This document shows positions 1 through 8,476 of a stretch of DNA of 64,000 nt, piece after piece. Within the stretch, counting starts at the first letter, position 1. Each line of letters begins with the position of its first letter. This DNA is from an uncultured Bradyrhizobium sp. (GTDB lineage: Bacteria > Pseudomonadota > Alphaproteobacteria > Rhizobiales > Xanthobacteraceae). Below the pieces are notes generated by a model. That model ran no database searches. It saw nothing but the letters and a program-made list of their open reading frames with translations, and was not told the DNA's origin. A program made the translations under genes and the position numbers. The stretch is taken from positions 62,001 to 126,000 of the forward strand of contig NZ_CANSMR010000011.1 in NCBI RefSeq assembly GCF_947648125.1, in the 5' to 3' direction.

Positions 1-1
1 G

Positions 2-463
2 ATGTCGCAGACGGCCGAAGCGCGGCCGGAAATGGTCGGAATACACGCCGACAATTATGAGCCGGGCACCATCGTGGTGAAGACCAACGAACGGCGGCTC
101 TACCTCATTCTCGATTCCGGCCACGCGATGCGTTACCCGGTCGGCGTCGGCAAGTCCGGCAAGCAGTGGGCCGGCACCACCCGGATCGACGGCAAGTATC
201 GCAACCCGGCCTGGTCGCCGCCCGCCGAGGTCAAGCGCGACAAGCCGAGCATTCCGAACGTGATCGCAGGCGGTTCGCCCGCGAACCCGATGGGCGTCGC
301 CGCGATGACGCTGGCCGGCGGCGAATATGCGATCCACGGCACCAACGTGCCGGGTTCGGTCGGCGGCTTCGTCTCCTACGGCTGCATCCGCATGCTGAAC
401 ACCGACATCACTGATCTCTATCAGCGCGTCTCGGTCGGCACGACGGTCGTCGTCACCCGCTGA
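2..463 (+). CDS. L,D-transpeptidase (YkuD domain), probably missing its 5' end
   Basis: Forms or edits peptidoglycan cross-links in the periplasm by L,D-transpeptidation. The visible 153 residues are nearly all YkuD domain: the region from about residue 23 (GTIVVKTNERRLYL) leads to the active site, with His112 in HGT and the nucleophile Cys128 in SYGCIRM. No signal peptide is present in the visible part, although such enzymes must be exported. The ATG at base 2 is therefore probably internal, with the true start before the window. A hairpin terminator follows 27 bases after the stop. Confidence 0.88.
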   Translation: MSQTAEARPEMVGIHADNYEPGTIVVKTNERRLYLILDSGHAMRYPVGVGKSGKQWAGTTRIDGKYRNPAWSPPAEVKRDKPSIPNVIAGGSPANPMGVAAMTLAGGEYAIHGTNVPGSVGGFVSYGCIRMLNTDITDLYQRVSVGTTVVVTR

Positions 464-490
464 TCGCGCACGGCGCTTCGCCGAAAGAAA

Positions 491-515
491 AGCCGCGCAG
501 CTGCGCGGCTTTTTG
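491..515 (+). terminator. Rho-independent terminator after the L,D-transpeptidase gene
   Basis: The sequence AGCCGCGCAGCTGCGCGGCT (491-510) is a perfect 20-base palindrome that folds into a GC-rich stem, directly followed by TTTTGTTT. It ends transcription of the upstream gene. Confidence 0.8.
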
Positions 516-555
516 TTTGCCTCTCCTGCGTCGTCGCGGCGATGACGCTATTGCC

Positions 556-770
556 TAGAGCAAGATGATTTTTGGTTGAATCAGCCGAGCCGCAGACTCG
601 CTTCGCCTCTCCCGCTTGCGGGGGAGGCCGACGCGCGTAGCGCGGCGGGTGGGGGCTCTCTCCGCGATGGGATTCGCGGCAATACCGCCACCCCAGCCCT
701 CCCCCGCAAGCGGGAGAGGGAGCGCAGCGTCCTTGCGGTCGCCAGCTCAACCTAACTTCATCTTGCTCTA
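556..770. repeat. Long palindromic intergenic element
   Basis: The outer ends are inverted copies of TAGAGCAAGATGA (556-568 and 758-770). Inside are 22-base perfect inverted arms at 606-627 and 698-719. The element fills the space between two genes, and its right end supplies the TAG stop codon (768-770) of the nuclease gene on the minus strand. It contains no open frame of its own and looks like a small palindromic repeat or MITE-like unit. Confidence 0.75.
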
Positions 771-1376
771 CCGCGCGAAATTTCCGCACCAGCCGAAGCG
801 GTGGCCGCCATTGTAGGCGCGGGCATGACCGGCTGCGAGCAGCGCGGCCGAGACGTTGTCGGTTTTCTTGGTCGCGACGTCGGCGACGACGCGGCCCTGA
901 TATTTGTCGGGACCGATATTATAGATCGCGACATCACCCTGGCCGAGCAGATCGCGCAGCGCCACCGTCGCCGCTTGCGCCATTTGCAGTTCGCGCGCGC
1001 ACGACGCTTTCAGCTCCGGCGCATCGATGCCGCGCAGCCGGACCCGCGTGTACAGATCGGGTCCCGGCGCGAGATGCACTCGCGCCTCGAACGTGTCGCC
1101 ATCGATCGTCCTGATGACATCGACAGCATGGCGCGCGTCGGGCGCGCCGCCGCGCTGCCAGATCATTTCGGCATCACGCGACCGGCTCAACGACCAGTGC
1201 GACGGCAAGGGCACCCATTGAGGCACCCATCGGCGGATCGGCAGCATGCTGCCGACGGCAATCCCGAGGACGAACACCCACGGCAGCGCCGCCGAGACGC
1301 GGCGGCCCCAAGGCGAGCGGCGAAAGGGCGGACGTCCCGTCCCACGATAAGGATTTATTCTCTCGTATGGGGACAT
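768..1376 (-). CDS. Membrane-anchored thermonuclease family protein (SNase-like)
   Basis: A staphylococcal-nuclease-fold protein of 202 residues. An N-terminal basic stretch is followed by a membrane segment at about 28-45 (LPWVFVLGIAVGSML), which should anchor the nuclease domain in the periplasm. The domain covers about 85-200: DVIRTIDGDTFEARV, then TRVRLRGIDAPEL with the expected Arg and acidic residues, and GRVVADV. Members are annotated as thermonucleases or nuclease homologues; the substrate here is unproven. The stop codon lies in the end of the neighbouring repeat, so the extreme C-terminus may differ from that of homologues. Confidence 0.8.
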   Translation of the reverse strand: MSPYERINPYRGTGRPPFRRSPWGRRVSAALPWVFVLGIAVGSMLPIRRWVPQWVPLPSHWSLSRSRDAEMIWQRGGAPDARHAVDVIRTIDGDTFEARVHLAPGPDLYTRVRLRGIDAPELKASCARELQMAQAATVALRDLLGQGDVAIYNIGPDKYQGRVVADVATKKTDNVSAALLAAGHARAYNGGHRFGWCGNFAR

Positions 1377-1416
1377 ATTCCCAGACTGGTCCGAGTCGGG
1401 CCATCAGACAAGGCCC

Positions 1417-1644
1417 TCAGAAGTCCGAGGCGATGCCCTTGGTCTCCCAATCGCCATAACGCGTCGGTTCCGGCCCCTTCGGGCCCTGGAATTCCTTCGG
1501 CCGCGCGGCTGCATCCTGCGCGGCCAGCTCCTCGGCCGCCTTGCGCCGCGCTGCGGCCTCGGCGAGCGCGCGCTGCGCGGCCGGCGTCAACGGCTTGCGC
1601 GGCGCGGGTTCCGGTGGCGAGGACGATGGCGATTTCTCAGACAT
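1417..1644 (-). CDS. DUF1674 protein, SDHAF4-like succinate dehydrogenase assembly factor
   Basis: A 75-residue protein with a Pro/Ala/Glu-rich N-terminal half and the conserved family ending GPEPTRYGDWETKGIASDF. This C-terminal motif defines DUF1674, related to the eukaryotic factor SDHAF4, which binds flavinylated SdhA and helps complex II assembly. Function in bacteria is inferred from that relationship. It stands alone between the nuclease gene and divergent rsmB. Confidence 0.8.
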   Translation of the reverse strand: MSEKSPSSSPPEPAPRKPLTPAAQRALAEAAARRKAAEELAAQDAAARPKEFQGPKGPEPTRYGDWETKGIASDF

Positions 1645-1818
1645 GACAAAACTTTCTGCCTGCGAATTTCGTATCTTGGTGCTGGCTCAGTGACGGCATC
1701 ACGATCACAAAATCCCGCAAGACGATTCTTACATTTGGCATATTCGCATGCCAGAGGTGTTTTCGAGTTGATGGCATGAGCCGAATGTAACTCAGCACCT
1801 TCGAGATATCTCCGCTCC

Positions 1819-3165
1819 ATGCCTCCTTCAAGATTTGCAGTCCCTGCCGAAGTCCCCGGTCTCGCGGCGCGCCGCATCGCGGCCGACATCCTCGATGGCG
1901 TGCTGCACAAGCACCGCACGCTCGACGATCAGCTCGACGGCGCCGGCGCGCATCCCGGCCTGAAATCGCTGGCCGATCGCGACCGCGCGCTGATGCGCCG
2001 GCTGGTGTCGACCATCCTGCGCAAGCTCGGCACGCTCGGCCATCTGCTGTCGCGCCTGCTCGACCGCGGCGTCCCGACCGATGCACCGCGCGCGCAGAGC
2101 GCGCTCCTGATCGGCGCCGCGCAGATCCTGTGGATGGATGTGCCTGACCATGCCGCGGTCGATCTCTCGGTGCGGCTGGTGCAGTCGGACCGGCGCGCGG
2201 CGAAATATGCCGGGCTCGTCAACGCCGTGCTGCGCCGTTGCGCGCGCGAGGGCCAGGGCCTGATCGACGAGATCAGCATGCAGACGCTGGACCTGCCGCA
2301 ATGGATGCTGGCGCGCTGGAACGCGCATTACGGCGAGGCCACCGCGCGCGACATGGCGCTGGCGCTCGGCCACGAGCCGTCGCTCGATCTCACGGTGAAG
2401 TCCGACGCGCCGCAATGGGCGAGCCGCCTGCACGGCGAGATACTGCCGACGGGAACCGTGCGCACGCTGCTGCAGGGTTCCGTGACGATGCTGCCGGGCT
2501 TTGCCGAGGGCCAATGGTGGGTGCAGGACGCCGCCGCCGCACTTCCGGTGCGCCTGTTCGGCGACATCAAGGACAAGCGGGTCGCAGATCTCTGCGCCGC
2601 GCCCGGCGGCAAGACGGCCCAGCTCGCGCTGGCCGGCGCACAGGTCACCGCGGTCGATCGCTCGCCCGCGCGGGTCGCGCGGCTGCGCGACAATCTCACC
2701 CGGCTGGCGTTGCAGGCCGAGACGGTCGTCGCCGACGCCGCCGAATGGCCGGCGGAAGCCGCGAGCTTTGACGGTATTCTGGTCGATGCGCCCTGCACCT
2801 CGACGGGAACCATCCGCCGCCATCCCGACGTCGCCTGGCTGCGCCAGGAAGGCGACATCGCTGCGCTGTCGGCGCTACAGAAGCGGCTGCTGCATAAGGC
2901 CACCCATCTGCTGAAGCCAGGCGGCACGCTGGTCTATTGCACCTGTTCGCTGGAGCCGGAGGAAGGCGAGCACGCGATTGCCGCGCTGCTGGCCAGCGAA
3001 TCAGGCCTGCGCCGTGCGCCGGTCGAGAAGGACGAGGTCGCCGGCCTCGACGGCATCATTACCGCCGACGGCGATCTGCGCACCCTGCCCAGCCATCTGC
3101 CCAACGCCGACCCGCGGCTCGGCGGGCTGGACGGTTTTTACGCCGCCCGGCTGATCAAATCCTGA
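1819..3165 (+). CDS. rsmB: 16S rRNA m5C967 methyltransferase RsmB (Sun/Fmu)
   Basis: Uses S-adenosylmethionine to methylate cytosine in 16S rRNA. Of 448 residues, about 15-150 form the NusB-like RNA-binding domain. The Rossmann methyltransferase domain follows, with the SAM loop DLCAAPGGKTAQ, motif IV DAPCTSTGTIRRHPD and motif VI YCTCSLEPEE; the two cysteines in PCT and TCS are the release and catalytic residues of the NOL1/NOP2/Sun family. It is followed on the same strand by the heparinase-like gene and purH, a conserved order in Bradyrhizobium and Rhodopseudomonas. The ATG at 1819 has no strong ribosome site, so the exact start is uncertain. Confidence 0.93.
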   Translation: MPPSRFAVPAEVPGLAARRIAADILDGVLHKHRTLDDQLDGAGAHPGLKSLADRDRALMRRLVSTILRKLGTLGHLLSRLLDRGVPTDAPRAQSALLIGAAQILWMDVPDHAAVDLSVRLVQSDRRAAKYAGLVNAVLRRCAREGQGLIDEISMQTLDLPQWMLARWNAHYGEATARDMALALGHEPSLDLTVKSDAPQWASRLHGEILPTGTVRTLLQGSVTMLPGFAEGQWWVQDAAAALPVRLFGDIKDKRVADLCAAPGGKTAQLALAGAQVTAVDRSPARVARLRDNLTRLALQAETVVADAAEWPAEAASFDGILVDAPCTSTGTIRRHPDVAWLRQEGDIAALSALQKRLLHKATHLLKPGGTLVYCTCSLEPEEGEHAIAALLASESGLRRAPVEKDEVAGLDGIITADGDLRTLPSHLPNADPRLGGLDGFYAARLIKS

Positions 3166-3206
3166 TTTTAAACTTCAGTCTTCTAAGCTCGAAGTGATTC
3201 GTGCGG

Positions 3207-3244
3207 TATCAAGAGGGTGTCTTGTATATCAAGAAGGTGTCTTG
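3207..3244. promoter_or_regulatory. Two tandem operator-like palindromes upstream of the heparinase-like gene
   Basis: TATCAAGAGGGTGTCTTG (3207-3224) and TATCAAGAAGGTGTCTTG (3227-3244) are 18-base direct repeats with one mismatch and a period of 20 bases, about two helical turns. Each unit contains the inverted pair CAAGA-N5-TCTTG. The layout suggests cooperative binding of a dimeric regulator on one face of the DNA, 60-95 bases before the GTG start. No regulator is identified. Confidence 0.5.
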
Positions 3245-3302
3245 GCCGCGTTTCCGGATTAAATAAGGATTCGTTGAAAATTCCCTCCCCGCAAGGTTAG
3301 GC

Positions 3303-5054
3303 GTGTCGGTCGCTCAAAGCAGACGCATCTCGACGCTGATTGCTGGCCGCTTTGCCCGCAGCCTGCTCGCACGCGCCAGCGGGAGCACGGTTGCGCTGTC
3401 GCGGCTCTGGCCCGGCCGCACCGACCGGCTGATCATCGCCCCGCACGACCTCCGGACCGCCGACGCCACCCGCGCTGCCGAGATCTATGCCGGGCGATTC
3501 GTGTTCGCCGGCAAGATCGTCACCTGCCACGGCCGCTCGATCTTCGATCTCGAACCGCCGTCGGAGGATTGGGAAGCCGCCCTGCTCGGCTTCGGCTGGC
3601 TGCGCCATCTGCGTGCCGCCGACACCGCGCTGACCCGGGCCAATGCCCGCTCGCTGGTCGACGACTGGATCTCCAACCAGGCCCGCAAGCGGCCGCTGGA
3701 GCGCCGCGCCGACGTGCGCGCACGGCGGGTGATCTCGCTGCTGTCGCAGGCGCCATTGGTGCTCGGCGACACCGACGGAAAATTCTACCGCAAATATCTG
3801 CGCGGGCTGGCGCGCGAGATCCGCTATCTGCGCCACGCGACGCTCGACAATGACGGCGTGCCGCGCCTGCAGGTGCTGATCGCGCTGTGCTACGCGTCGC
3901 TCTGCCTCGCCAACCAGGCGCGCAACATCAAATCCGCCACGCGCAGGCTGTCCGACGAATTGCAGCGCCAGATCCTGCCCGATGGCGGCCACATCTCGCG
4001 CAATCCCGGCGCGCTGGTCGAGCTGCTCAGCGATCTGCTGCCGCTGCGGCAGACCTTTGCCGCACGGAATATCGCGCCGCCGCCGGCGCTGCTCAACGCG
4101 ATCGACCGCATGATGCCGATGCTGCGCTTCTTCCGGCACGGCGACGGCAGCTTCGCGCTGTTCAACGGCATGAGCACCGCGCCATCCGATCTTGTCGCGA
4201 CGCTGCTCGCCTATGACGACACCCGCGGTGTGCCGATGGCGAGCATGCCGCACACCGGCTTCCAGCGCCTCGATGCCGGCAACATGACCCTGATCATCGA
4301 CACCGGCCCGCCGCCACCGGCCAGCGTCAGCCAGGATGCGCATGCCGGCTGCCTGTCGTTTGAGCTGTCGTCCGGGGTGAGCCGCATCGTCGTCAATTGC
4401 GGCATGCCGAACACCGGGCGCGACAATTGGCGGCCGTTCGCACGCTCCACCGCGGCGCATTCGACGCTGACCTATCGCGACACCTCGTCGTGCCAGTTCG
4501 TCGAGCTGTCGGCGATGAAGCGGCTGTTGCGCGGCGCTCCGGTCACCAGCGGGCCCAGCAATGTCGAGAGCTACCGCGAAGCCATCCCCGACGGCGACGT
4601 GCTGACCGCCTCGCATGACGGCTATCTCTCGCGCTTCGGCGTGATTCACCGCCGCGTGCTGATGATCGCCCAGGACGGCACGCGGATGGAGGGCGAGGAC
4701 TCGCTGTCGCCGGCACCCGGCGGCCGCATCAAGGGCAGCGAGGCCGATTTCGCGCTTCGCTTCCATTTGCACCCCTCGGTGAAGGCGAGCCGGCTGTCCG
4801 ACGCCCGCGGCGTGATGCTGGTGCTGCCCAACCGCGACGTCTGGACCTTCGAGGCGATGGACGACAAGGTCGACCTCGAGGACAGCGTGTTCCTGGCCGG
4901 CAATGACGGCCCGCGCCGCACCTCCCAGATCGTGATCCGGCAGGACGCAAGGCAGGCCGCCAGTATCCGCTGGAGCTTCGTGCGCTCCTCGACCTCGGCC
5001 ACCGCCACCAACGCCCGCCGCAACGCCCGCCGCGAGCCGGAACTGCCGCTGTAA
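3303..5054 (+). CDS. Heparinase II/III family protein
   Basis: A 583-residue protein of the heparinase II/III-like family (alpha/alpha toroid plus C-terminal beta-sandwich). The helical part spans about 40-310 (WLRHLRAADTAL, RYLRHATLDNDGVPRLQ, ILPDGGHISRNPG). The C-terminal domain, about 315-560, has the HAGCLSFELSSG and FARSTAAHSTLTYRDTSS region typical of the family. It starts with GTG after AAGGTTAG. There is no clear signal peptide. Alphaproteobacterial members between rsmB and purH have no proven substrate; a polysaccharide lyase role is inferred from fold only. The basic tail (about 560-583) is rich in Arg and Ala. Confidence 0.82.
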   Translation: MSVAQSRRISTLIAGRFARSLLARASGSTVALSRLWPGRTDRLIIAPHDLRTADATRAAEIYAGRFVFAGKIVTCHGRSIFDLEPPSEDWEAALLGFGWLRHLRAADTALTRANARSLVDDWISNQARKRPLERRADVRARRVISLLSQAPLVLGDTDGKFYRKYLRGLAREIRYLRHATLDNDGVPRLQVLIALCYASLCLANQARNIKSATRRLSDELQRQILPDGGHISRNPGALVELLSDLLPLRQTFAARNIAPPPALLNAIDRMMPMLRFFRHGDGSFALFNGMSTAPSDLVATLLAYDDTRGVPMASMPHTGFQRLDAGNMTLIIDTGPPPPASVSQDAHAGCLSFELSSGVSRIVVNCGMPNTGRDNWRPFARSTAAHSTLTYRDTSSCQFVELSAMKRLLRGAPVTSGPSNVESYREAIPDGDVLTASHDGYLSRFGVIHRRVLMIAQDGTRMEGEDSLSPAPGGRIKGSEADFALRFHLHPSVKASRLSDARGVMLVLPNRDVWTFEAMDDKVDLEDSVFLAGNDGPRRTSQIVIRQDARQAASIRWSFVRSSTSATATNARRNARREPELPL

Positions 5055-5138
5055 ATTTGTGGCCAAACCGGCCCTTCACGGTTCCGAACCCTGCCAAACC
5101 ATGCTACCCGGCTGCCTTAACAGCCAGGGATTTTCTAT

Positions 5139-6731
5139 ATGACCGAGCAGCTTCGCCGCGTGACCCGCGCTCTGTTGTCCGTTTCCGACAAGACCGGACT
5201 GATCGATTTCGCCAAGGCGCTGGCCGACCATGGCGTCGAGCTGGTCTCGACCGGGGGCACCGCCAAGGCGATCGCGGCGGCCGGGCTGCGGGTCAAGGAC
5301 GTCTCCGAGCTCACCGGTTTCCCTGAGATGATGGACGGCCGGGTCAAGACGCTGCATCCGAAGGTGCATGGCGGCCTGCTCGCGATCCGCGACAACAAGG
5401 AACACGCCGCGGCGATGGCCTCGCACGGCATCGCCCCGATCGACCTCCTGGTCGTCAACCTCTATCCGTTCGAGGCCACCGTCGACAAAGGTGCCGGCTT
5501 CGAGGAATGCATCGAGAACATCGACATCGGCGGTCCCGCGATGATCCGCGCCGCGGCGAAGAACCATGACGACGTCGCTGTGGTGGTCGAGGCGAATGAC
5601 TATCAAGCCGTGCTCGACGAGCTCGCCGCGCACAAGGGCGCGACCTCGCTTGGCCTGCGCCGGCGGCTTGCCGCCAAGGCCTATGCGCGCACCGCGGCCT
5701 ATGACGCTGCGATCTCGAACTGGTTTGCCGTACAGCTCGACACCAAGGCGCCGGACTTCCGCGCCTTCGGCGGCAGGCTGATCCAGTCGCTGCGCTACGG
5801 CGAGAACCCGCACCAGACCGCGGCGTTCTACGCCACGCCGGAGAAGCGTCCGGGCGTCGCGACCGCACGCCAATTGCAGGGCAAGGAACTGTCCTACAAC
5901 AACATCAACGACACCGATGCGGCCTATGAATGCGTCGGCGAGTTCGACCCGCAGCGCACCGCGGCCTGCGTCATCGTCAAGCACGCCAACCCCTGCGGCG
6001 TCGCCGAGGGTCCGGATCTCGCCACCGCCTATGCCCGCGCGCTCGCCTGCGACTCCACCTCGGCCTATGGCGGCATCATCGCGGTCAACCGCAAGCTCGA
6101 TGCGGATGCCGCGCGTGCCATCATCGGCATCTTCACCGAGGTGATCATCGCGCCTGATGCGACCGACGAGGCGATCTCGATCATCGCCGGCCGGCGCAAT
6201 CTGCGCCTGCTGCTCGCCGGCGGCCTGCCGAACGCGCGTGCGCTCGGCCTCACCGCCAAGACCGTTGCCGGCGGCCTGCTGGTGCAGAGCCGCGACAATG
6301 CCGTGGTCGAGGACATGAACCTGAAGATCGCGACCAAGCGCGCGCCGACCGACGCCGAGCTGCGCGACCTCAAATTCGCCTTCCGGGTGGCAAAACACGT
6401 CAAGTCGAACACCATCATCTATGCCAAGGATCTCGCCACCGTCGGCATCGGCGCCGGCCAGATGAGCCGCGTGGACTCCGCGCGCATCGCCGCGCGCAAG
6501 GCGCTGGATGCGGCGGCGGAGCTGAAGCTCGCCGAGCCCCTGACCAAGGGTTCGGTGGTCGCCTCCGACGCGTTCTTCCCGTTCGCCGACGGCATGCTCG
6601 CCTGCATCGAGGCCGGCGCGACCGCGGTGATCCAGCCCGGTGGCTCGATGCGCGACGACGAGGTGATCAAGGCCGCCGACGAGCACGGCATCGCCATGGT
6701 GTTCACCGGCGTGCGGCATTTTAGGCATTGA
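5139..6731 (+). CDS. purH: Bifunctional AICAR transformylase/IMP cyclohydrolase PurH
   Basis: Performs the last two steps of purine synthesis: formylation of AICAR by 10-formyl-THF, then closure to IMP. The protein is full length at 530 residues. The N-terminal MGS-like cyclohydrolase domain is seen at about 8-140 ([37 protein letters not shown]). The transformylase domain has [13 protein letters not shown], the catalytic KHANPCGVA and SGAYGG-like [12 protein letters not shown]. The C-terminal block [15 protein letters not shown] and [12 protein letters not shown] is conserved. CAGGGA lies before the ATG. Confidence 0.97.
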   Translation: MTEQLRRVTRALLSVSDKTGLIDFAKALADHGVELVSTGGTAKAIAAAGLRVKDVSELTGFPEMMDGRVKTLHPKVHGGLLAIRDNKEHAAAMASHGIAPIDLLVVNLYPFEATVDKGAGFEECIENIDIGGPAMIRAAAKNHDDVAVVVEANDYQAVLDELAAHKGATSLGLRRRLAAKAYARTAAYDAAISNWFAVQLDTKAPDFRAFGGRLIQSLRYGENPHQTAAFYATPEKRPGVATARQLQGKELSYNNINDTDAAYECVGEFDPQRTAACVIVKHANPCGVAEGPDLATAYARALACDSTSAYGGIIAVNRKLDADAARAIIGIFTEVIIAPDATDEAISIIAGRRNLRLLLAGGLPNARALGLTAKTVAGGLLVQSRDNAVVEDMNLKIATKRAPTDAELRDLKFAFRVAKHVKSNTIIYAKDLATVGIGAGQMSRVDSARIAARKALDAAAELKLAEPLTKGSVVASDAFFPFADGMLACIEAGATAVIQPGGSMRDDEVIKAADEHGIAMVFTGVRHFRH

Positions 6732-6739
6732 TTGGATCC

Positions 6740-6824
6740 GTAGCCCGGATGCAGCGAAGCGAAATCCGGGACGGTTTCTCCGCGGACCAAGACCCCGGAT
6801 TGCGCTTCGCTGCATCCGGGCTAC
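6740..6824. repeat. Palindromic repeat, GTAGCCCGGAT family (copy 1)
   Basis: GTAGCCCGGATGCAGCGAAG (from 6740) reappears inverted as a unit ending GCATCCGGGCTAC at 6824. It folds into a long hairpin just after purH and may act as its transcription end. Related copies lie at 34087-34176 and 43587-43677. Confidence 0.8.
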
Positions 6825-6828
6825 GAAG

Positions 6829-6963
6829 CTGTCGTCCCTGCGAAAGCAGGGACCCATAACCACAGGCGTCCGTTGTTAGAACAAGCTGGGGCTCCAGCGC
6901 AGCGCAACACGAGCAGCGGTGGTTATGGATCCCGGCTCGCGCTTCGCTTGGCCGGGACGACAG
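6829..6963. repeat. Palindromic repeat, GTCGTCCCTGCGAAAGCAGG family (copy 1)
   Basis: It is bounded by CTGTCGTCCC (6829-6838) and its inverse GGGACGACAG (6954-6963), and holds the inner pair CCATAACCAC / GTGGTTATGG. Related copies lie at 50914-51056, 53939-54056 and 56619-56740. It abuts the previous repeat, so 6740-6963 is entirely repeat. Confidence 0.8.
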
Positions 6964-6971
6964 CCGGTGGT

Positions 6972-8363
6972 TTACTCGCGCACCTTCGCCAGCAACACCA
7001 GCCCCACCACGAAGAACGCCACCAGCACGGCCATGCCGTACTTCTGGCTCGCGGTCGCTGCCGTGATCGCGCCGATCAAGAGCGGGCCGATGAAAGACGT
7101 TACCTTTCCGGTCAGCGCGAACAGTCCAAAATACTGCGCGATGCGATCCTTCGGCGCGAGGCGAATCAGGAGCGAGCGCGAGGCCGCCTGCAACGGCGCG
7201 CCGGTGGCGCCGATCAGGCAACCGAGCACGATATAGGCGCGCTCGGCGGCGCCCGCGAACAATGGACCGCCCGGCACCGGCGGCGCGACCGGGATGAACA
7301 GGATGGAATCCTTGTTCACGGTGAGGATCACGACGATCGCAAACAACAGGATCACGAGACTGCCGGTGATCACGCGTTTCGGCCCGAACGCATCGTCGAG
7401 CTTGCCGCCGAGCCAGCCGCCGAACGTCCCGGCCACCGCCAGGATGATGCCGAAGGTGCCGATCCGGATGGTGTCCCAGCCGAACGTGCCGGCGGCATAG
7501 ATGCCGCCGAACGCGAACAGCGAAACCAGCCCGTCGGTGTAGATCATGTTCGCCAGCAGGAACCGCGCCAGCGACTTCTGCTTCGGCAGGCTGGCCAATG
7601 ATTCCCTGAGCTCGCGCAGACCTTCGCCGAGCGCCTCGCGCAGTGGCCGCTTCGCCGGATAATCCGGCGTGAACAGGAACATCGGCGTCACGAAGATGAT
7701 GAACCACAGCCCGGTCAACGGCCCGGTGATGCGATCGCCTTCGTGCATGACGGGATCGAGACCGAACAGCGGCGTGAAACCGAACAGCGTGCGGCCGGTC
7801 TCGGCATTAGCGGCAAGGAAGCCGAGCACCAGCACGAGGCTCAAAATGCCGCCGACATACCCGGTGGCCCAGCCGGTGCCGGAGAGCCGCCCGATCCTGT
7901 CGGGCGGCACCAAGGTCGGCATCATCGCATTGTTGAACACGGTCGCGAACTCGACGCCGACGCTGGCGATCGCATAGGCGAGCAGCAGCATGGGAATGAT
8001 GTCGGGGTTACCTGGCTTGCCGATCCACATCGCGCTAGAGCCGATCACCAGCAGCGCGCCGAAAACAGCGATCCACGGCTTGCGCCGGCCGCTGGCATCG
8101 GCGATCGCACCCAGCACCGGCGACAGCAGCGCGATCGCAAGTCCCGCGGCCGCGGTGGCAAAGCCCCACAGCGCCTGCCCGCTTGCAGCATCGGGCGCGA
8201 CGAAGCTCGCGAAATACGGCGCGAACACGAAGGTCGTGATCAGCGTGAAATAGGGCTGCGCGGCCCAGTCGAAGAAGATCCAGCTAATGACGGCTGCGCG
8301 GCCAGGATAGACCTTGGTGTAGGCCTTCACATGTTCAGTGCCCGTCTGCATTGTTGCCGTCAT
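6972..8363 (-). CDS. MFS transporter, UMF1/Atg22-like family
   Basis: A polytopic inner-membrane protein of about 463 residues with some 11-12 hydrophobic segments. The opening after the start (GRAAVISWIFFDWAAQPYF) matches the UMF1 group of the major facilitator superfamily, which is related to vacuolar Atg22 permeases. The basic loops DASGRRKPW and GKLDDAFGPKRV sit where MFS signature loops occur. Substrate unknown. The start is placed at the ATG at 8363, since upstream in-frame sequence does not resemble the family; a second ATG lies at 8351. It is divergent from ggt with 113 bases between. Confidence 0.8.
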   Translation of the reverse strand: MTATMQTGTEHVKAYTKVYPGRAAVISWIFFDWAAQPYFTLITTFVFAPYFASFVAPDAASGQALWGFATAAAGLAIALLSPVLGAIADASGRRKPWIAVFGALLVIGSSAMWIGKPGNPDIIPMLLLAYAIASVGVEFATVFNNAMMPTLVPPDRIGRLSGTGWATGYVGGILSLVLVLGFLAANAETGRTLFGFTPLFGLDPVMHEGDRITGPLTGLWFIIFVTPMFLFTPDYPAKRPLREALGEGLRELRESLASLPKQKSLARFLLANMIYTDGLVSLFAFGGIYAAGTFGWDTIRIGTFGIILAVAGTFGGWLGGKLDDAFGPKRVITGSLVILLFAIVVILTVNKDSILFIPVAPPVPGGPLFAGAAERAYIVLGCLIGATGAPLQAASRSLLIRLAPKDRIAQYFGLFALTGKVTSFIGPLLIGAITAATASQKYGMAVLVAFFVVGLVLLAKVRE

Positions 8364-8476
8364 CGCGAAAGATATTCCCAAACTCGAACCACAGGCAGGC
8401 TTTTGCCGCTTCAATCCGTTCCCATATAGCATGGGCCGGTTTGCTGATACGGCGATGAACAGGGCAGGACATTTCG

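Noticed and set aside
801..1646. Long plus-strand open frame of 281 codons opposite the nuclease and DUF1674 genes
   Set aside because: It lies antisense to two well-supported genes, is Arg-rich and has no domain-like pattern; such frames are common in GC-rich DNA.
3297..5066. Minus-strand open frame of 589 codons opposite the heparinase-like gene
   Set aside because: The translation is Arg/Gly/Ala-rich with no motif, and the opposite strand encodes a recognisable protein.
8421..8435. CCCAT-N5-ATGGG palindrome between the divergent MFS and ggt genes
   Set aside because: Arms of five bases are likely by chance in this composition and no second copy or matching regulator was found.
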